Source: Alligator mississippiensis (lineage: Eukaryota; Chordata; Crocodylia; Alligatoridae). From it: DNA of 64,000 nt. Both the position numbers and the translations under genes were made by a program. Shown one piece after another: positions 23,801 to 38,800 of the stretch. The stretch lies in NCBI RefSeq assembly GCF_030867095.1, contig NC_081835.1:15136501-15200500 (forward strand). Direction: 5' to 3'. The notes under the pieces are model-generated. The model had not been told where the DNA came from. It saw only the letters and a list, made by a program, of their open reading frames with translations, and did not search any database. Each line of letters starts with the position of its first letter. Position 1 is the stretch's first letter.

Positions 23801-26800
23801 CCTGGGCAGGCCTGATCCCAAGCCAGCATGCTGGCAGGTTGACAAATGCATCTGCTCGAGCGTCCTGTACATATGGAAAACATTCCTACCCTTGCCTGTG
23901 ACAATAAACTACACAGCATTTCTGCTCTTTGATTATATGTTCATCCACTGCTGCAAGGGAGGTTCATTCCATAACTGTGCACTAAAAGTTCCACTTAGCC
24001 ACAGCCTCCTCCCCTCCCACCACACTCCCCTCATTAAGCAATTATTTTTACAGCCGCAAGAAAGGGCTTGGTGAAACGTTGTTCTTGGGATTTGTGACTG
24101 CCTTCTCCCTTCTTTATTTGTACCTTGTCAGTCAGGCAGTTTCCTGGTGAGAGGGTCTTGAATCCAAGCAGACACTCCCCACAGAGGACATGCAGGAGGG
24201 AGGGAGGGATGGCAGAAGTGACCTCTAAGAAAAACACCTTGGGCCACACACAGTGGGAGAGCCATTAGCCCTGACCATGCTGGGAATGGGATACTTACCA
24301 AGTGGAAGTATTTCTCGGTATCCAAATCCTTCACTGCAAAGAAAAGAAAGAGACTCAATGTTTTAGTTTGCTAGAGCATTCGCCACTGAAAAGCCCAGGG
24401 GCTTGTGAGGAGAAAAGCAGATGCTGTGCTTAGTGCTTTGGGACCACGGGAGGGTGGCTAATCCTGACAATACTGCGAGGGAATTGTGTCCATTTTACAG
24501 ACGGGGAGCTGAGGCGAGTGACATGCCCGAAGACCGTGTAAGTCACAATCAGATCCCAGGAGTTTCTGGCATCCAGGCCAGAGCTCAGCTCACTCAAATA
24601 GACCTCATTATGCTTGTCTTTGGCTGTACTTCAGCATTAATCGTTGCCGGACTGCACCTCATTACAAACTGACTCAGATTTCAGAGACGGCCTCTTATCA
24701 CCTCATCTTGGAAAGGGAACTGATTTCTCTGTGTTGCCTAGTTCAGGCTGCCAAAGGCTGTTGTAACTGTTTGTTTGCAGGCAAGGGCTGCTGCTTTCAG
24801 AAGCTTCATAGTTTCGTAGTTGGTCGGGTAGGAAGGGACCCGAGCAGATCATCAAGTCCAACCCCCTGCCATGGCAGGAAAGAGCACAGGGGTCAAATGA
24901 CCCCGGCAAGGTGTCTATCTAGCCTCCTTTTGAAGATCCCCAAGGTAGAAGCCAGCACCACTTCCCTTGGAAGTTGGTTCCAGACCCTAGCTGCCCTGAC
25001 TGTGAAGTAGCGCCTCCTGATGTCTAGCCTGAGCTAATGGTCAGTAGCTACAAGGAGAGACCCACCAAGACACACATCCTGCCAGGGTTCGTTTGCTCTG
25101 TAGGTTCTACCTCCTTTAGCCTCCGAGTATGTCCTTCAAGGAGGGGCCTGCAGCGACCTCTCTCCCTGAGCCAGACCCCCTGCTTCAGCCACTCTCAGCC
25201 CCAGCTCACAGGAGAAGGCTAGGGCTTGGACTCTTCTGTGTCCTTCCCACTCTAGCCCATACAGTCTGCCTCCCTGCCCCAAGCTTTGCAGTGACCTTCT
25301 TGCAGCTTAAAAGTGCTCTGCAGAGGCAAATGACACTGGGCCTGTGTCCTTCTTCATCTCTGAGTGTGAAGAAGACCTAAACGATGGTGGAGGGGTGCTT
25401 TAATTGTTTCTTCATGTCAACTTCTTGTCTACCCTGGCTTTAGTGACAAAGAGTTGGAGGTTCACAGGTGTTTGAACCTGGCTAAATGAGAAAGGAAGGG
25501 ATCTGTAATCAGGTGGTTTCAGACTCCTTTTCAGTGTTGTTTTCACTGTCATGTGTTTAGTGACAACCTCGCTAGCAAACACCTGGGAGAAAAGCATTCT
25601 CTGTGAAAGATTCAAATAGTTTCACACTGAAGTTTGGGGGAATCACAACCCTGTTCCCTCAAGCATTCTACAGTACAGAGGAGAGGAAACTTGATGATTC
25701 AGATATTTCTAAAGTAAAAGCTCCTAAGACTAACCCTCCTTGCTCCTCCACCCACACTGTTCAACAATAAACACCTTGCAGGCGTCCTCTACACCTCTGG
25801 GAGAAGCAAAAGCGGGTCACAAGAACCAATGGGTTTTATTTTTGCAAGCAACTTGCAAAATCCTTCAAAAGCTGGAACCAGAAGTTTGGAAGCATCCTGC
25901 TTGTCAGGATGTCAAAGGGATTCACACATGGCTCAACCACTGAAATGTCCATCTGCCCATTGGAAACCACTCATCTGGCTAACAGCTCCTCTGCCCCAAG
26001 CCTCATGTGAAATACCAGCAGAGACCTGGAACCAGGACAGTTTCTTGACTCAAGGGCAGCCATGCAAGTATGAGGTAAGACATGTGGGCCTAGTCAGCAG
26101 CACTGACAGCAATGACCTTATGCCACCCAGCCTGGTAACCAAATGACTGGATTCAGGGCAGCTTCCAGACCTGGGGCTCCTCTACACAGCCCTGCCAAAA
26201 TCCTGCCGTGGCACTTCTCCCAGAGACTTGGATTCCCCTGGTTTTTTCAGTCTCTTGGCTGCTGTTCAGAGAAAGCCATGGGTTGCCACCAACAGAGCTC
26301 TGAGTGTCCCTGCTCTGTCCTTCTGTCTCTCTGGCTGTCACTCCTGCCCGAGGCTGCTGCGCAGTCTGTATGTGCATAGCAAGATTTTATCACAGGAGGT
26401 CCTACAGCTTCAGTGTCCTGTGGCCAGTTCATGTCACCCAGGGCGCTCTGCCTCTCGGGAACAAGGAACCCAATGGGAAGGAGGGGGTGTATGAGAGCTG
26501 ATTGTCTGTTGTTTCCACAGGGCTGAGTGCCTCTTTGCTGATGGTCTAATCAGGCTAATCATAGGCCCCAGTGGGCGAACGGTGCCAGCTGGAAGAACAC
26601 GGAGGCCCTCGTGGGGCTGGGCGGGTTCCCGAGGATGGAGGCAGTGATCTGTTCCTTTGTCACAGGCTGGCTCAGAAGTGGGTGCTGTGCCAGGCACAGC
26701 TGAGAGCACAAATTGAATCCTGAGGCCAAATGCAGGGGGGCCCTTCCCCAGTCTTAATTGTACTGAGTTTTGCCTCCGGCCTTGGCTGCCAATGAGGGTC

Positions 26801-29800
26801 ACAAGGCATGAGTCTGCCACATGGTGCAGCCCTGAGCAAGAGAAACAGGCAGCTGAAACTGAAGGCAGCCAGGCATTGCTAGAATGTGTGCCCTGTCTCC
26901 CAGGCTGATGGTGCTTGGCCTGTGTGTTAGCCGCCCGTCCAGGCAGACAGGAGGGCAGGTCAGGCTGATTGTCACCGCTGCCTGAACGGCTGTGAAAAAA
27001 CGTTCAGAGGATGCCACCACAGGGGCGATGATACTCACAGGACCACAGACAGCACAGAAAGGGTTAACCCCACACTGTGCAGCCAGAGGTGAGAGAGGTC
27101 CAGACAGGCACAGCTCCTGAACCCCAACAGGAATCCCACTTCCCACCTCTAAAAACAAACGTCTTGACATCACAGCCAGGGAAAGTGCGAGGAAAGCTGC
27201 TTACCTCTGCTTAGCATGGAGTCCTTCTTATCTGATAAACTCATTGCCAGGGAGGCACCTTCAGGGATCTGCAAAGGAAAGGATCGGCCCAGATGAGGCA
27301 GAGGCCATTAAACAAGGGTCAGGCTCGTAGGTGAGAGACGGCTCTGTGGGGCGGATGTGTGTGTATATGGGAGGGGCAGCATCCTCCTAATGATGCAGTC
27401 ACGTCTGGGCTGCTGCAGTCGAAGTGACAATACTAGCTCACGGGAGCAAGAACCCTGACCTTAGGAACTAATAACAGAGGGTGAGAAGCACCATTCATTT
27501 CCTCTGACCTCCCAAGAGGATGGAGGGCAGACTGGAATCAAGTTGTGCCATCGAGATCTGAATGCTGTCATCAAGATTAGAACTGTATTTTGTGCCAGGG
27601 CCTCTGATAAGGGACCACTGTCCATTTTACATCAAGAACAGTCCAGGCATTAAGACCTGGGCTCCCCATTCAGTTCCCTGCTCTACCACAAGCTGCCTCC
27701 GTGACCATGGGCACATCACTTAAGTTTACTGAGCTACTCCCAAGGATAGCAGCTTTTTCCTGCCTCAGACTGCTATTGTGAGGATAAAGGCATTACAGAT
27801 GGTCATAGGCTCAGGCACAGGAGCCAGACAGGTCCCTAAGATAGATACATGCCCAGGAGGTAGCAAAAAAATGCAACTGAAAAGAAGATGGCATCACACC
27901 TCTTAGAAGCCATTTGTTTACTTCGTGCCTTACTCCAAAGGGAAAATGAAGCTAATGTCAGACTGTGAAGTGTTTAGAGCAGGGACCCCAGCACAACAGA
28001 AGCCTCATCTGGGACTGGGATGCCCCCACACTCTTGTCACACAAACAACAGCACGAATACAACCGGTTGGTTTCATTCCTGGTTTTCCACCCACACGTAC
28101 GTTGTGATGGGAAGCATGTTCCCAGCACAACGGGGGAATGTGGAACTGAACAAGCAAATAAACCCTTCTGGTTTTGTTTAATTCTGAATGTTGGAAACGG
28201 TCAGGAAAGCACTCCTATCCTGAGTGGAGAAACCTCGCTTGTCTGACGGAAACTTTTCAGCACGCCCACAGCCTCACCCAGCCCAGCCCTCAGGACCCTC
28301 ATGGGCAACTCTGCCCGCAATTTCTGCAGGAATGGGGATCAGAAGCGGTGTGATGTTTATCAGTGTGGATGGTGGCCACTGGGAATAGAAGCCTTTTCTG
28401 TTGTCAGTCATAACTTGTTTTGCAGGAAGAGCGTTTAATTAGCTCCAATGTGTTGCAATATTAACGAGTTTCTCGCCAGGGCAGATGTCTGTTCCCCGGA
28501 AGCTCTCATGGAACTATGGCAACTTTCCTGCTTGTTTCTGCTAATCCTCCTTGGAAGGGGAGTCGCAGCTCCTCCCGGAGGACAGAGGCGCTCCAAGGAA
28601 GGGAAGTTCCCTGAGCGCTTGCTGGTTTACCTTGTAATGTGCCAGCGTGTTGAGTTTCTTCCTGCCATCCTCTACCACGGACGTGTCATCCAGGTCCCGC
28701 AGGATGTAGCTGTCAGTGCTCGAGGCAAACCATTCTAAATGCAGAGACAGGACAGCATGAGAAGCCAGCCGGAGGGGAGCACAGGCAGCTGGGACTGGGG
28801 GATGCAAACTGCTTCTAATATGGAGATGCCACACTCACTGCAGAGCACTCAGGCTTCAGGCTCAAACTTCAGGTCTCAGGAGGGCTTTGCTCTGCCATGC
28901 AGCTGCAAGGCAGATGCTGCTCAAAAGCCTGAGGCAGGAAGTAACCAGGGAAGTGCCAAGGGCAACTTCCCAGCTGGGGTCCAAAATGGTGTGTGGGGCT
29001 GAGCCCACATTAGGTGGTATAGTGTTCAGGAGGGGCAGAGGGCTTCACATGAGGAGACATAGCAAGTGCACACCCCTGAGGCCTCATCCTGCATGAATCC
29101 CAGCACTGCAGCCTGACCCCCGTGTCCACACTCAAGGTGGGGTACCACAGAGTGGGCAGGGAGTGGGGATGACTGCATGTGGGCTTCATTGTACTAGGCT
29201 TCAAATGCTAGTGCACGTCCGCCATTTGGGGAGAAGCAGAGCCTAGCAGAGGAGCTGGAGATGCACCAGCACCACCTCGGCTCAGCTGCCCACCTGTTGA
29301 CCACACAAGCGCTGAGCACCCAGCATCTGGCCAGGATGGAGCGCACCCCTTGTGGCTACCTGTGACACTGGCTTCCAATGGCCTTGTCATTCCCCCTCCT
29401 CCAGGCACTTGCTCAGTGGCCACAGTCACCTTTCCAAGTCATTTGGAATAGGGCCCAAGGTAAGGCCAGCTGCTGAGCAACTCACAGAGCACAGCTGTTT
29501 CTCAGCTTTCCCTTTCTGCCCTGGGTATGGTTAAGGTGCAGATAACTCTTGACTCTCGGGAACAAGAGAAGGTCCACTGGGGCGGTAAATGAAACATCTG
29601 AACCTCTAAGGTGATGTCCGTTACCCATCTGTATGTGGGTACCAGTGGCTGCAACTGAGAGGAAGGGATCTACAAAGGGGTAATATTCTGAGGGGACAGA
29701 TAAGTTGAGTACTGTACAGGATTTCATAAGGTGCAGGTTAAAGGGGCCTTGGCTTTCCTAAGCTTTTGTCCCAATTACTTGATGTGTAAGTAGCAGTGAC

Positions 29801-32800
29801 TCCTCGCACCTTAGCTGACAGCACCCCATGTGTCAGGAGGTAGGAGGTGGCCACACAGCTTGTTCCTGGGAATCACATTGCCTCAGGAGCAGGTGCAGTC
29901 TCCTCCAGGTCTGCCTCAATGGTGCTACACCCAGCTGTCTCATATGGATGCCAAGGGCTGACAGCTGCTCCTTGGTGTCACTGGGCACTGTACTGTATAC
30001 AGCAACTCCTCCAGCCTGAAAACAGGGTCTGGTGTATTCAAGTGGAAAGAGATCCTTACCCAGGTCGACGTCTTCTACCCTCGGCCACTGGGAGTATGGG
30101 ACATTCTTGCAGAAGGCTTCAAGGATCTTCTCCTTGACTTGACTCAGGGTGTCTGTGTCCATGGCCCGGACACTCAGGGAGTCCATCCCACAGCCTTGGA
30201 AAGACACGTTGAGGTTCTGTGGGGAGAGACGGGGTTAGGCTGGAGGCCCTGGGACAGGTCTGCTGGTTAGCAAGGAAGCAGAGGTCAGAGAGCTCACACT
30301 GGCACGTTCCATGCACTGCGCGTCTGGATCACACTGAACAAAGCATCCATCTGAGTTCCTGTGCTGATTTACAGCCCTGCAGACTGAAGCCTCTATTTAT
30401 TCCCTCCAATTATTCAGTCAGGAGAGCAGGGGGAACAACAGTGCAAGCTTCCCTCATGCTGCCCCAGCTAATGCGCCTTTGCCCTGACCTGCAAGGACCA
30501 GGCAAGAGAATTCAGTCTCTGTGGCCTATGTCCTTGGCTTCTCTGCAGAGACAAGGGAGCAGTCAGTGCTCCCTGCTACAGCCTTCCCTGACAGCATGAA
30601 CAGAATCTCTGTTTCAAAAGCACTCTGCTACTTTGGGTCCCAGGTCAGGTTCAGTACTCGGGTAAGGAGGCACCATGAAATGGGAGGCGATGGCACTGTG
30701 CTGGCTTACTCCAGGAATGCACTGCCCTGAGGTGCATGATGTGAGCTGTATCTACACCCGTGTGACTGCCATGGAGTGTAGTGCAGACACACCTAAGCTG
30801 GCTTTGGGGGTTGGATAGGAGTCCTGCTGCAACAGTGGGGAGGAGGAATTGCTGCTGGCTGTAAAACCCGCCTGAATACTCAGGCGATTGGACCACACTA
30901 CAGTCACGACAGCGAGCACAGACACTGCAGAATACAAAGCCCTATCAGCCAATCACGGGGCAGGAAAGGTGGCAGTCTCATCAAAAGCCACTTTCTAATT
31001 ACTACAACCCTAGCCTGTCCCCCAACACCCTGGGTATGAGTCTGAAAGGACCTCAGCCTTAGCTCCTATTTTGTGCCCACAGCTTGGATGCAAATAATTA
31101 TGGGTGCGATTATGTATGCAATTAATATCATTAAGATGTCGAACTGTCTGATTTGCAGGCACAGTCAGGAAAGCATCTGAATGCCATCATGTTTGCAGGT
31201 GTGAAATAAGGGGCACATTCAAGAATTGTGCCTTGAGCTTTCACAGGAGCTCAAAGCAGGTGCCCAGTGCTCTTGGGCTCCTTTGCAGTGTCCCTGGGAA
31301 GCAGACTCCTCCAGTGTGCAGGGTGATGAACAGGGTATAAGTGCACAGATAGCATCACATTTTCCTTTAACATTTAATGAAATCTTGTTTTTCTTCTAAA
31401 GTGTAATGTGCAGATGGCTTTTAAAGCAGTACTTCAGTTACCAGCAGCCTGGCAGGGGGAAGGGTTGACAATGAGTCTGAACGACTCCTGGTGTCACCCT
31501 CCTCCCAGCTGCATAACTTACACTTAGTTTTTATTCCTGTTACTGGCATGTAAAGGGTCAGCAAAACTTCCCCTGCTCAGACATAGGAAGTTACCATCTC
31601 TGCTGAGAAAGTTAATACCTAGTGTCCTGCTGCTAACCCCCCTCAGCCTGTGCAGTAAATTACAGGTCAATTGGTTACAGGAATCTGCGGAGACGCAGCT
31701 CAGGATAGAAGGCCCGATCTGGCTTTCTGTTACAGTGGTGCACATCTGGAGGAGCCCCATTGTTTTTCGTGGGGTTGCTCTAGATTTATTCTAGCTTAAT
31801 TAAAACCAGAATTTGGCCAGGCTCTGGAAAGGTCTGTCTGCTGCATGCTCTGTCAGGAACTGACATTAACAAAGTCCCTTCAAGTAGGTATTTTTTATAT
31901 CCTATTACCTGGGGAAGGCAGTTTGTAAGATCACTTTTCAGCACAATTTCTCTAACAAGCCTTTACACCAGGCCTCCAGCTTTACAGCTGGCAACTTCTC
32001 ACTGGCAGCGAACCTGCAGATTATTGTTTTTGAACCTTCTCATTGTTGACAAGCAGTCTGCATATCTATTTGTCACCCCCCGCTTGTCTGAGCCACCCAA
32101 GAGACAGACTGGATACCTCTCTTGTCTCTTTTTTCTAAGTCATTATAAAGTGAGATATACCACTGCCTATACACAGCACCTGCACAGCTGTATGTTTACC
32201 TGGGACAAATTATTACAATTACACATTCAAAGTGGGTAACTGTATGCAGATGGCAAATCCTTCCTGTGCACAACTGTCTGATCTGATTGCTAGGTGCACA
32301 CTTACACACACGTTTTGTGAGTGCAGATGCACATCTTCACTTTAATACATTAACGTCTGCAGACTGCAATGGCAAACTGATTTTTAAATAGTAGTGAGAT
32401 ACTTGCAGAATCCAGATATAGTATCACTTGGATTCACTGAGGTATGCAAGACTCATTTACCCTTGGCTTCGCCTCAATGTTCTCTCTCAGGAGCCATTCT
32501 TCATTGAGGGTATATCTGGCTTTTCCAGTGATGGCATCAATGGAGCCCTTGTTGATTTGCTGTTTGATAGCACAGATCAAGAGGAAAAAGGGCTCCCCAA
32601 CTGTCTCCTGGAGGGAAAGGAAATAAAGTAAATAAATAAGTGCTGGAAAATCCTTCAGACTGCATGATTCTGTGCACCATAATACTGACCATTTACAGTG
32701 TGAGTATGGGACTGATTCAGACCTGGTGCTGAGAAACCTGTGGGAAGTACTCAGTGCTCTCAGCTCCCACCAAATGTCTTGGGAGCTGAAGGCATTCATC

Positions 32801-35800
32801 ATCTCATAGAAACTGCTTGGTACTTCTCAGGGTCAAGCCCTGACAATGCACAACAATAGTATACAACAGTTAGGACAGGAAGTGGGAAAGGGTATCATAC
32901 CCACGTAAAGTCAGAGCTGGAATTTTAGGGAGGCAAAATGTGATTGCTTAAATCAGGCTGACCCATACAACTGCTGAACAAGGTTACCATGGATGGGCAA
33001 GACCCTGCCTTTTGGGTCAGAACCAGATTGCAGTCTTAGGTAAAAGGTAGTGAATTGCATACTACATTCGGCATGACTATATCCCCTCTGGGGTACGGTT
33101 CATTATGAGGCTATGCAAAGCCAGCCACAATGAGGCCCCGACTCATCAACAACAATAAGGGCCATCCTCTATACAGCTCACCTCAATGTATTTATTCCAG
33201 CTTTTCTGATCTACTCATATGCAATACATCCATTCCAGAGGATGCATTAGAAACATAATGTATTTTCTTAAGAGACTTTTCAGTACTGGAGAACATCCCG
33301 TCCTGCCTAATGTTCATGTGCAATTTTCTTCAAATGAGACAAGTGCAAACTATTACACATTTATATTTTTTTCTGAAGCAGACACACACACAGCCTCACA
33401 CATGCATCCCTGCCATCTGAAACTCTCCCCAAGACAACAGATATCAGATTATTTTGATATTTCTGAACTGGGAGCTGCTAGATCCTGTTCAATCTGCTTC
33501 TTAATTAAGACTCAGTGATTCTTCTATTCTAATTGCCTTATAATTGCTAAAGCAATTAGTTTGATGTCAGTTTTGATTCTGCTGTACTCAGTACAGTTGA
33601 CGTGAAGATGCTACAGTAAGGCTGTAGGTGGGCACATGCCATCTGTGCCATGGAGCATATATTTAATTTTCCAAGGGCAACATTTCCTAGGATCAGTGGA
33701 GACTTTACTTGGATCTTCTGTGGAAGTTCAGCTTTCTGCCATACTCCTCTGGAACAGAGCAGCATCAGGAATCACAATGGCAGAGCTAACACTGGGCATG
33801 GAGGAAGGTATGACTGTGTATTGGATGAGGTTCTTATGGGAGTGAGAGATGTCAAAGGTCTGGATTAGAGATGGGAAAATTGAAGGCATTGAGAGGATTT
33901 TGGTTCATAGAGAAGGGCAGGAGTCAGGGATATTAAAGCTGAGTCCATACTGCAGTAGGAACATGAAAATACACCTGCTTACATCACGGGAGCGGTTGGA
34001 TTTGGGGGCTCTTGTAACCAATACCAAACTACAGTTGTTGCTTATCAATCTTCTCGCTGACCTTGTGATGAATCAGGGATTCCTTTGCTAGGGGTGAAAC
34101 TAAGTGCTACATTCATACCTACCCCCCACCTCCCCTTGCGACTTTGGAAGGAGCTTGTGGGCATTTGGATTCAACCCCTACCCAGTTTAGAAGTGGCTCA
34201 GTCTAGATTTAGATTTCTGGTCCAGAGCCTCTCTTTAAACTCCTTACATCATGCAAGTCATGACTGCTTTTCATTGCTCCTGTTTTCAAACTCTTCCAGA
34301 ACCTCAGCGAGAGATATATTATACCTTAGTCATAAAGTTGCCAGCAAAAATCTACTGTGTGAATTCTGTTGAGAGAGTTTCTATTTAGTTCTTCCATCTA
34401 ACCTCTATCTTACTGGCTGGCTCTGACCATGTGGCCAACTCTTGAGTATCTAAACATGCCTTTGAGGAAAAAAAGTGCCTAAGAAATAATTGAAATAAGT
34501 ATTTCAGACCTTAATGCAATGCTAACGATCAAGGTCTAACCATCAGAACTATTGCACAGGAAATAAACTACGATGCTCAGCCTGTTAGATGCTATTTCTG
34601 TGTTTGTCTTCTTGGCTTTGAAACCCAGAAGCTGTGAGCTGTTATGGAAATCTGCAAAAGCGTTAATCAGACAGCAAATTTCAAAGATGGGGAAAGGAGG
34701 CTGGGTGGGCAGGGACTGCAGATAAAATGGTTAATTTGGAACCTTACAGTGCTGTTGGGGAAAACGGGCTTGGACACCAGTCAAGACCATCCTTTGAGTT
34801 GGCTATTATGGGAAGGAAGTTTAACTAGCAAAGATCAGTGCTGATTCAGGAGAAAAATGTTTGGGGTTGTTTTTTAAACACATTTTGAAGCCTTTTTCTG
34901 CCTATTGTGCATGTTTTTTAATGAGCCTTCTTTATAATTTCTGACTGAAGCATTACAGGCTCTTAGATTTGGCTTGGGCACTAAAATAACTTGCAGTAAT
35001 GAAAAGCATGGTGCAGGTTGGCATCATTTGAACTGTTCTGCGCATGATATGTGCTGCTGGATTTTTTATATGCCAGGATTTAAACAGAGAGTTGGAGAAA
35101 TAAAAAAAAAAAAAGATGTAGAGCACAGACTGGATTTGCATGTTACTACTGCATTAATGAGGCTGATGTGTCATTAGAGATTGCCTCCTGGGAGTGTATT
35201 AGAGGTATTTCCAAAATGCCTGGGGAAGTCAGGGGAGGGGGCAATGGAAAACTCTTGTTTGTTCCAGAGGCCCAGTGAAAATTAGTTCTCACAGAAGATT
35301 CTGGCTAATAGAGAGCTTGCCAAACACTGACAGAAGGGAATGCATATTAGAGATGGCCCCAAAGCCAAGCTGCTGGTCCAAAGACCGCTGTGCTGCTTCA
35401 GATCCTGACTTTTGGAATAACTTGCCATTTCTGTAATGGGAGGAACCAAATCCAGATCCATGCCCCCACCCAGGTTCTGGGGCAATTTCCAGATGTAAAC
35501 ACTGTATTCCACCTCTAGCTATTCCTTTGCTGTCCATTTTCATTTAATCTCTGAGCTTCCTGGTTCCATCTGGGGTCAGGCACAGAGGAACTAGAGTATC
35601 ATGTGGCAATGGCTCCTCTTTTGGCATTTCCAGTCTAAACAGCGGTAGGAGGTAGTGACATGGATAATTTCACCCCAGCTGCCCAGCTCAGGTTTGCAGA
35701 CTCAGAGATTTCAATCATTTGCATAAGCTTTACAAACTTTTAGGTACTTCTCTGAACCTCCCCCAGCCTCCTGAGGTTTCCCCATCCAACATGTGGAGCA

Positions 35801-38800
35801 CACACAACCAAATCCACTGTTATCATAATGATATCTCCACTGATTCACGAGGTGGTATATGTGTTTAGATCCCTCATAACTGTGACCTGACGGCCTAAAT
35901 TTTGTAAAGAGTGCTTTCTCCATTTGCAGACAGCTATGAAACCTTTCTTCCCAACAACACAAATGGACGAACTGTTTAGCAGAGCATTAATATAAAACAA
36001 ATGTTTAAACCATGTAACGTTAACTTACAAGGGAAAATACAAGCCGTTGGAATTTTTCCACTGTAGAACTGAAGGGACCTTTAGAGCAGCTGTTTCAAAT
36101 AGACATTGTGATTAATGTGGATAATTCAAGAACTAAAACCAGACCCATCGTCACATATGCCTCATGGTCCAGTGCTACAAGAAGGCCAGTAAATTTCTTT
36201 ACCAAAAACTGTGTGAAAGGAAGTGGGTTTGCTTTGCACAAATGAGTTGCACAATGGAGGTGTCTGACCATCGCTGGTAATGTAAGTTACAGACTTTGGG
36301 GGCAATTCACGTGATTTGAAGGGATTTGCATTTCCTTACGGCCGAATCAGAACCTTTGTTTCTCCTTTGCCCCGGCCTTGCTCGTTTGTCCAGCAACAGA
36401 GTCCCCTCTGCCCCCTCACACTATCTGGCCGATGTTTGCAAAGAAACCTTGTCCTCTGTATCTCTTGTCACTGGGAACAGCCTCCCAGGACCTCTCATTC
36501 TCATGGACTCTCTTCCCTTTTCAGCATGTCAGCAGGACACGGTTTTTCCTTTGACGAAGTCTCCTGACTTCTGTCTCCCTCTGCAAAGCATTCTGGGATA
36601 GATGCGAGAGGAATGGCTCTCTGCAAAATGAAGCTGATCTTCCACAGTGACCCAAGACATTTATATTTCACAAGGAGTGAAATATGCTGTGGTGAAAAGC
36701 AGAACAATAGCTGTTATTTTTGTAGCTTCAGGCTGACCGCATACAAACATCGTGTGGTGGAGTGGATAGAAAAGCAAATGGCATGAGCCTGTCCCAAGGG
36801 AGTGAAAACCAAAGGATCGTCCAGCACACAGATCTCTCTTATGGAGCATAGGTAATACTTGAAAACACATTTCCCCAGTAGGCCAACACCTGTGCCTAGC
36901 AGTGGATGCTCTGAGCTCACTAGTAACATGGTATCAAAACCTTGAAAGAAGTGACAGCTTCTCTTACTGAATGGAATAGCTATACCAACACCACAAACAA
37001 TGCAAACCAGCCATGAGGCTGAGTGAAGCAGAAAGAAAAAAAAAAGCCTCCAACACAGCATTGCCTTTTCTTTCTTAAGTACCAGGACTGAGGAAAGACC
37101 TAAAGCAATTTTTTTTTCTAAATATCCTAATAAACCTAATAAACTAATTTATTTTTCCATGGGCAGAGGGGTTATTACATGTGGAAAGCTTCATAAGGGA
37201 AGCAAAGCAAATAGCCCTGGAAAGCTCTGTATTCACATGCAGTCTAAAGGCCCAGCCTTTCTGAAGTGACTAGTGATTCTGGGTGAGACTTAGGGTGACT
37301 TGATGGAAAGCGTTGAGCATCTGTCCTTTTTAGTATCCTAAGTTAGGCATCCAAAAATGGAGGTACTCAGAATCAGTAGGCACTTGGCAGTTCTTACCTG
37401 GGTTTTATCAATATTACCTTTGTTATCTGAGACTGGACCAGAGAAGGGAGAGAAGAATAAATCTGCAGAAGACCCAGAACCTGAACTGCTGCCTTCAGGT
37501 CACCACTGTGTCTGAGTTCACAGGCTCAGGCTACATCTGGACCTGGCTGAGACATCTGCGCACTGAAGAAAGTTGTGCCAGTGAGTCACTGTGTTGTGCT
37601 TGTCAGTCAGTGCCACAGTGTGGGATAGGGGACACTGTTTTTAATGAGACATAACACTTGCACCCTAAGCACCCAGATGGACTCAATTACAGGGATGAGT
37701 AATAACAGCACTACTCAGATAGAAAGTCCTTTATGGCATGTTTTTCAGAAGTGCTGAGCACCCACAAGTCAAGCTGAAGTCAATGGAAGCTGCCATGCTT
37801 ATTTATATTTATACATAATACATGCAAAGGGACTGAGCAGCACAAGTGGCTCTCTGTCATTGCTGCCTCTCCTTCCACTAAAGATTGCAGCAGGACAAAC
37901 AAGAACTCAGAGACAGCGGTCCTGTTACAGCTGAAGGAGCTTTCCTTTCAGTTTCGTGCTGTCTGCAGGTTTCCCTCAACCTTTGCCAGGTCTGGTCTAC
38001 TCCCCAGGATGCCATAAAATTAAAGCATTATCACAGTCTTCATTCAGAATAAGCTTCTTAATGTAACATCTGTCTTTTATCTTCCTCTCTATTGGGCTAA
38101 AGCCAGAGTAAGGATGGAAGAAACATGCCAGCTTCATGTTTTATATTAACATTTATGAATCACAATCTGTAGCTCACTCTCTTTCAGCTATGAAAAGCAG
38201 TTTCCTGTGCCCTCGCTCCGTGGACTGAGCCATGTCTTTGAGGCAATACACCAACCAATCTGATGAGCAGAAGGTGTGATCAGTGGTCTCTATTCATAGG
38301 GCTGTCAGATGGCAGCTCTTCCTCTGTTTGTTTAGGGGGCACAGTGCCACAAGGAAAAACAGCACGTTAGAACTTGCAAACCACGTAAGATCTGCAATTG
38401 CTGTTAATTTCCTTTGTAAAACTTCCAAGTCCCAAGTCCCGCATGATAAAACTCAACTTTCTGTCTGAGAAAGCTTTCTTGCACAATGTCCATTTTTAGC
38501 AGAGATTAGGCAGTTACTTTGGGTTGGATCAGATGCCAATACAATTCCCCTGTCTTGCACGTGGTCTCCAAAAGGAAAGGTCAGCAACTTTTTTTGCAAA
38601 GTGCTCTAACTGCATGCATAGACGCAACAGATGTAAACATTTACCTTCCACAATTCCTCCTAGGGACAGCTGGACTCCCATCACCATCAGCCCAGACCTT
38701 TCTATTCTGATATTTATTTTTAACTGTTATATTATTGGCTGGCAATGACACAATAAAAGTATAAATTCTCACCCTTCACGATATAAGGGATCAGCTGGGA

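Larger units (their letters stand above)
19644..24298 (-). other. PLXND1: PLXND1 introns 19644-21298, 21463-22248, 22354-24298
   Basis: Non-coding. G12 run at 19777-19788. (CA)n at about 21474-21489. A short interspersed repeat at 22625-22735 and a MIR-like fragment at 22795-22950. Open frames of up to 160 codons on + (20037-20847) show no recognisable domain. Confidence 0.65.
24334..32460 (-). other. PLXND1: PLXND1 introns 24334-27204, 27269-28630, 28735-30059, 30217-32460
   Basis: Non-coding. Holds a MIR/L2-like fragment (24445-24590), a truncated CR1 (24806-25045), a MIR-like fragment (27650-27810) and otherwise unique sequence. No nested gene or RNA recognised. Confidence 0.65.
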
